Positions 62,996-64,000 of a stretch of DNA of 64,000 nt are shown here, piece after piece. A model generated the notes under the pieces. The model worked only from the letters and a program-made list of their open reading frames with translations, searched no databases and was not told where the DNA came from. A program made the position numbers and the translations under genes. Within the stretch, counting starts at the first letter, position 1; each line of letters opens with the position of its first letter. Source of the DNA: Limoniibacter endophyticus (GTDB lineage: Bacteria; Pseudomonadota; Alphaproteobacteria; Rhizobiales; Rhizobiaceae); assembly GCF_014652835.1 (NCBI RefSeq), contig NZ_BMZO01000005.1:115535-179534 (forward strand). Reading direction: 5' to 3'.

Positions 62996-63667
62996 TCAAG
63001 GAACGACCGGATAGAAGGGCTTGCCCCAATCCTTCTCGGGATTGTCCATCATCAGGTCGGTGAAGACGGGCATCAGGAAGCCGAGGATCGCCGCGCCATC
63101 GCGGACCTGGGTGCGGTTGATGCCGCTGTTCCAGGTCGAGCCGCCATGAACGAGCTGGTTGCGCAACACATATAGCCGGTCGAAGACGAAGCTGAGCACG
63201 CGCTTGGTATCACCGCTCTGGATGGCCTGCGCGAAGGCGCGGGAGGAGACTTTGAAACGCTCTTCCCAATCCTCGAAGCCGGCAATCCCGTTATGGTGCT
63301 GCCAGAACGGATTGAAGACGTAGCGGTTCTCCATCAGCAGCCGCACCGGCCCCGAAAAGCGCTGCCAGATTGCCCCATAGATACGACGCTGCTCGTCGAG
63401 GTCGATCAACTTTCCGAAGAAGTCTGCAAAGGCGGCGCGTTCGCCAGGCTGGATGGTCTGGAATTCGCCCTCGTCGGCATAAGCGGCGTTGAACGCGATC
63501 CATAGGAAGATGAATTTGGCGTCGTCGTCGGCCCCGCAGGCCTCGGCGCGGCCGATCCAGCTGATGGCGCGATGGACGCGCAGGCCCATCGTTTCCGGAA
63601 AGCTGTCGCGGATCGCGCGCTGCTTGGTTTTCAGTTCTGCATGGGTGAGGCCCGTCTTTGTGGTCAT
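62996..63667 (-). CDS. HEPN-like protein with RNxxxH motif
   Basis: 223-residue helical protein. Near residue 170 it reads DRLYVLRNQLVHGGSTW, containing the Rx4-6H motif (RNQLVH) that is the catalytic signature of HEPN ribonucleases, in the RNxLxHG form seen in Apea-like HEPN proteins. FIFLWIAFNAAYAD near 53 is also typical of that group. HEPN RNases act in abortive-infection and toxin systems. It lies 20 bases behind the WYL gene on the minus strand, pointing at the helicase. Confidence 0.72.
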   Translation of the reverse strand: MTTKTGLTHAELKTKQRAIRDSFPETMGLRVHRAISWIGRAEACGADDDAKFIFLWIAFNAAYADEGEFQTIQPGERAAFADFFGKLIDLDEQRRIYGAIWQRFSGPVRLLMENRYVFNPFWQHHNGIAGFEDWEERFKVSSRAFAQAIQSGDTKRVLSFVFDRLYVLRNQLVHGGSTWNSGINRTQVRDGAAILGFLMPVFTDLMMDNPEKDWGKPFYPVVP

Positions 63668-63687
63668 TCCGCTTCGTTCCTGTTGCC

Positions 63688-64000
63688 TTATGGCAGGGCG
63701 CCAAAATCGCCCCTGCGGTGATTTTCGACCAGCGTGCGCAGCCCCTCGGGCGCGATAACTTCAACCGCATCGCCCCATTGATAGAGATGCCACGCCATCT
63801 CGAGCCAGCCCGCCGCGTGAAAGCGCACGATGAGCCCGCCATCTTCTTGCACCTCAACGGTTTGCTTTCGGTGAAAGCAGAACTCGGCCGCCCTTGTTGC
63901 GGCATGCGGCGCAAACCGCCAGATGACCTCGTCATATTGCGCCGGGTCCTGATAGACGCCGAAGGATTGCGCCGCATAGTCCTCCAGCGAAAAGCCGGGC
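63688..64000 (-). CDS. WYL-domain regulator, C-terminal part only
   Basis: The window cuts this gene; 103 C-terminal residues are seen in the frame that ends with TAA at 63688-63690: PGFSLEDYAAQSFGVYQDP and RFAPHAATRAAEFCFHRKQTVEV then WLEMAWHLYQWGDAVEVIAPEGLRTLVE, a WCX/WYL extension. It is probably the repressor of itself and the HEPN gene. The N-terminal domains lie beyond 64000. Confidence 0.8.
   Translation of the reverse strand, partial: PGFSLEDYAAQSFGVYQDPAQYDEVIWRFAPHAATRAAEFCFHRKQTVEVQEDGGLIVRFHAAGWLEMAWHLYQWGDAVEVIAPEGLRTLVENHRRGDFGALP

Larger units (their letters stand above)
4700..64000. mobile_element. guaA-integrated ICE (Tn4371-like trb backbone), right end outside window
   Basis: From just after guaA to the right edge the gene content is that of an integrative and conjugative element: tyrosine integrase, ArdC-like protein, ParB-like, RepA, ParA, TraF, relaxase with a recognisable oriT, TraG and a full trbBCDEJKLFGI set, with two accessory blocks (a cargo at about 34-41 kb and a defence island from 51 kb). 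The DNA is visibly more GC-rich and the genes more densely overlapped than in the chromosomal flank. The left boundary is inferred from the end of guaA; no second copy of the guaA 3' end was found inside the window, so the right boundary lies beyond 64000. Confidence 0.85.

Noticed and set aside
51108-64000. Calling the island BREX or DISARM
   Set aside because: No PglZ, BrxC or BrxL and no DUF1998 genes; the methyltransferase and nuclease are type III Mod and Res.
1-64000. CRISPR arrays, tRNA or rRNA genes
   Set aside because: No regularly spaced repeats and no tRNA cloverleaf or rRNA sequence noticed; integration is at guaA rather than a tRNA gene.

Overview
The window suggests an alphaproteobacterium of the Hyphomicrobiales, plausibly the Brucella/Ochrobactrum group. 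This rests on the style of the chromosomal genes at the left edge and on the RPA-type replication protein and DUF-rich conjugative backbone; it is a family-level impression, not a database result. Positions 1-4698 are chromosomal: rsmB, a TspO/MBR gene, a PaaI-type thioesterase, a methylthioadenosine/SAH-nucleosidase-like gene and guaA, all on the plus strand. Everything after the 3' end of guaA reads as one integrative and conjugative element (ICE) that starts with a guaA-targeting tyrosine integrase and runs off the right edge, so attR is not in the window.

Layout of the element. 4.8-6.5 kb: integrase, repeated integrase-type boxes and a convergent AlpA-like gene. 6.7-21.2 kb: a maintenance and anti-host module (ArdC-like, DUF2958, large ParB-like, several uncharacterised genes, a methyltransferase/Strawberry-notch helicase fusion, a toprim protein, a DUF2493/SLOG protein, a small membrane protein, DUF736). 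Three of these genes share a hairpin leader. 21.3-25.1 kb: hipBA on the minus strand, small regulators and a frameshifted DUF6499/DUF2285 gene. 25.1-27.2 kb: replication and partition (repA carrying iteron-like repeats, parA, ribbon-helix-helix). 27.2-33.9 kb: DNA processing (DUF2840, traF, DUF736, lytic transglycosylase, a strong oriT candidate, relaxase, traG, copG). 34-41 kb: a catabolic/efflux cargo. 41.3-51.0 kb: the trbBCDEJKLFGI-DUF2274 mating-pair-formation operon. 51.0-64.0 kb: a defence island.

How it works together. The integrase and AlpA-like gene handle integration and excision; RepA/ParA may let the excised circle replicate and segregate. The relaxase would nick the oriT at 29.53 kb, TraG would couple the DNA to the Trb type IV secretion channel, and TraF and the transglycosylase would help build it. 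The arrangement resembles Tn4371-like ICEs (trb genes with traG, traF, repA and parA). The cargo has a MarR/OhrR-like regulator without the usual sensing cysteine, a dinucleotide-binding oxidoreductase, an MFS exporter, a two-component FMN monooxygenase and a secreted tannase-family hydrolase; matching palindromes precede the regulator and the exporter.

The most interesting part is the right-hand island. A WYL regulator overlaps a degenerate-PLD/SNF2 helicase, followed without real gaps by DUF4391, a type III Mod methyltransferase and a type III Res nuclease, then a DNA2-like SF1 helicase. A WYL-HEPN pair points back at it. This looks like a composite anti-phage system built around type III restriction-modification. 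It lacks the hallmark genes of BREX (PglZ) and DISARM (DUF1998 proteins).
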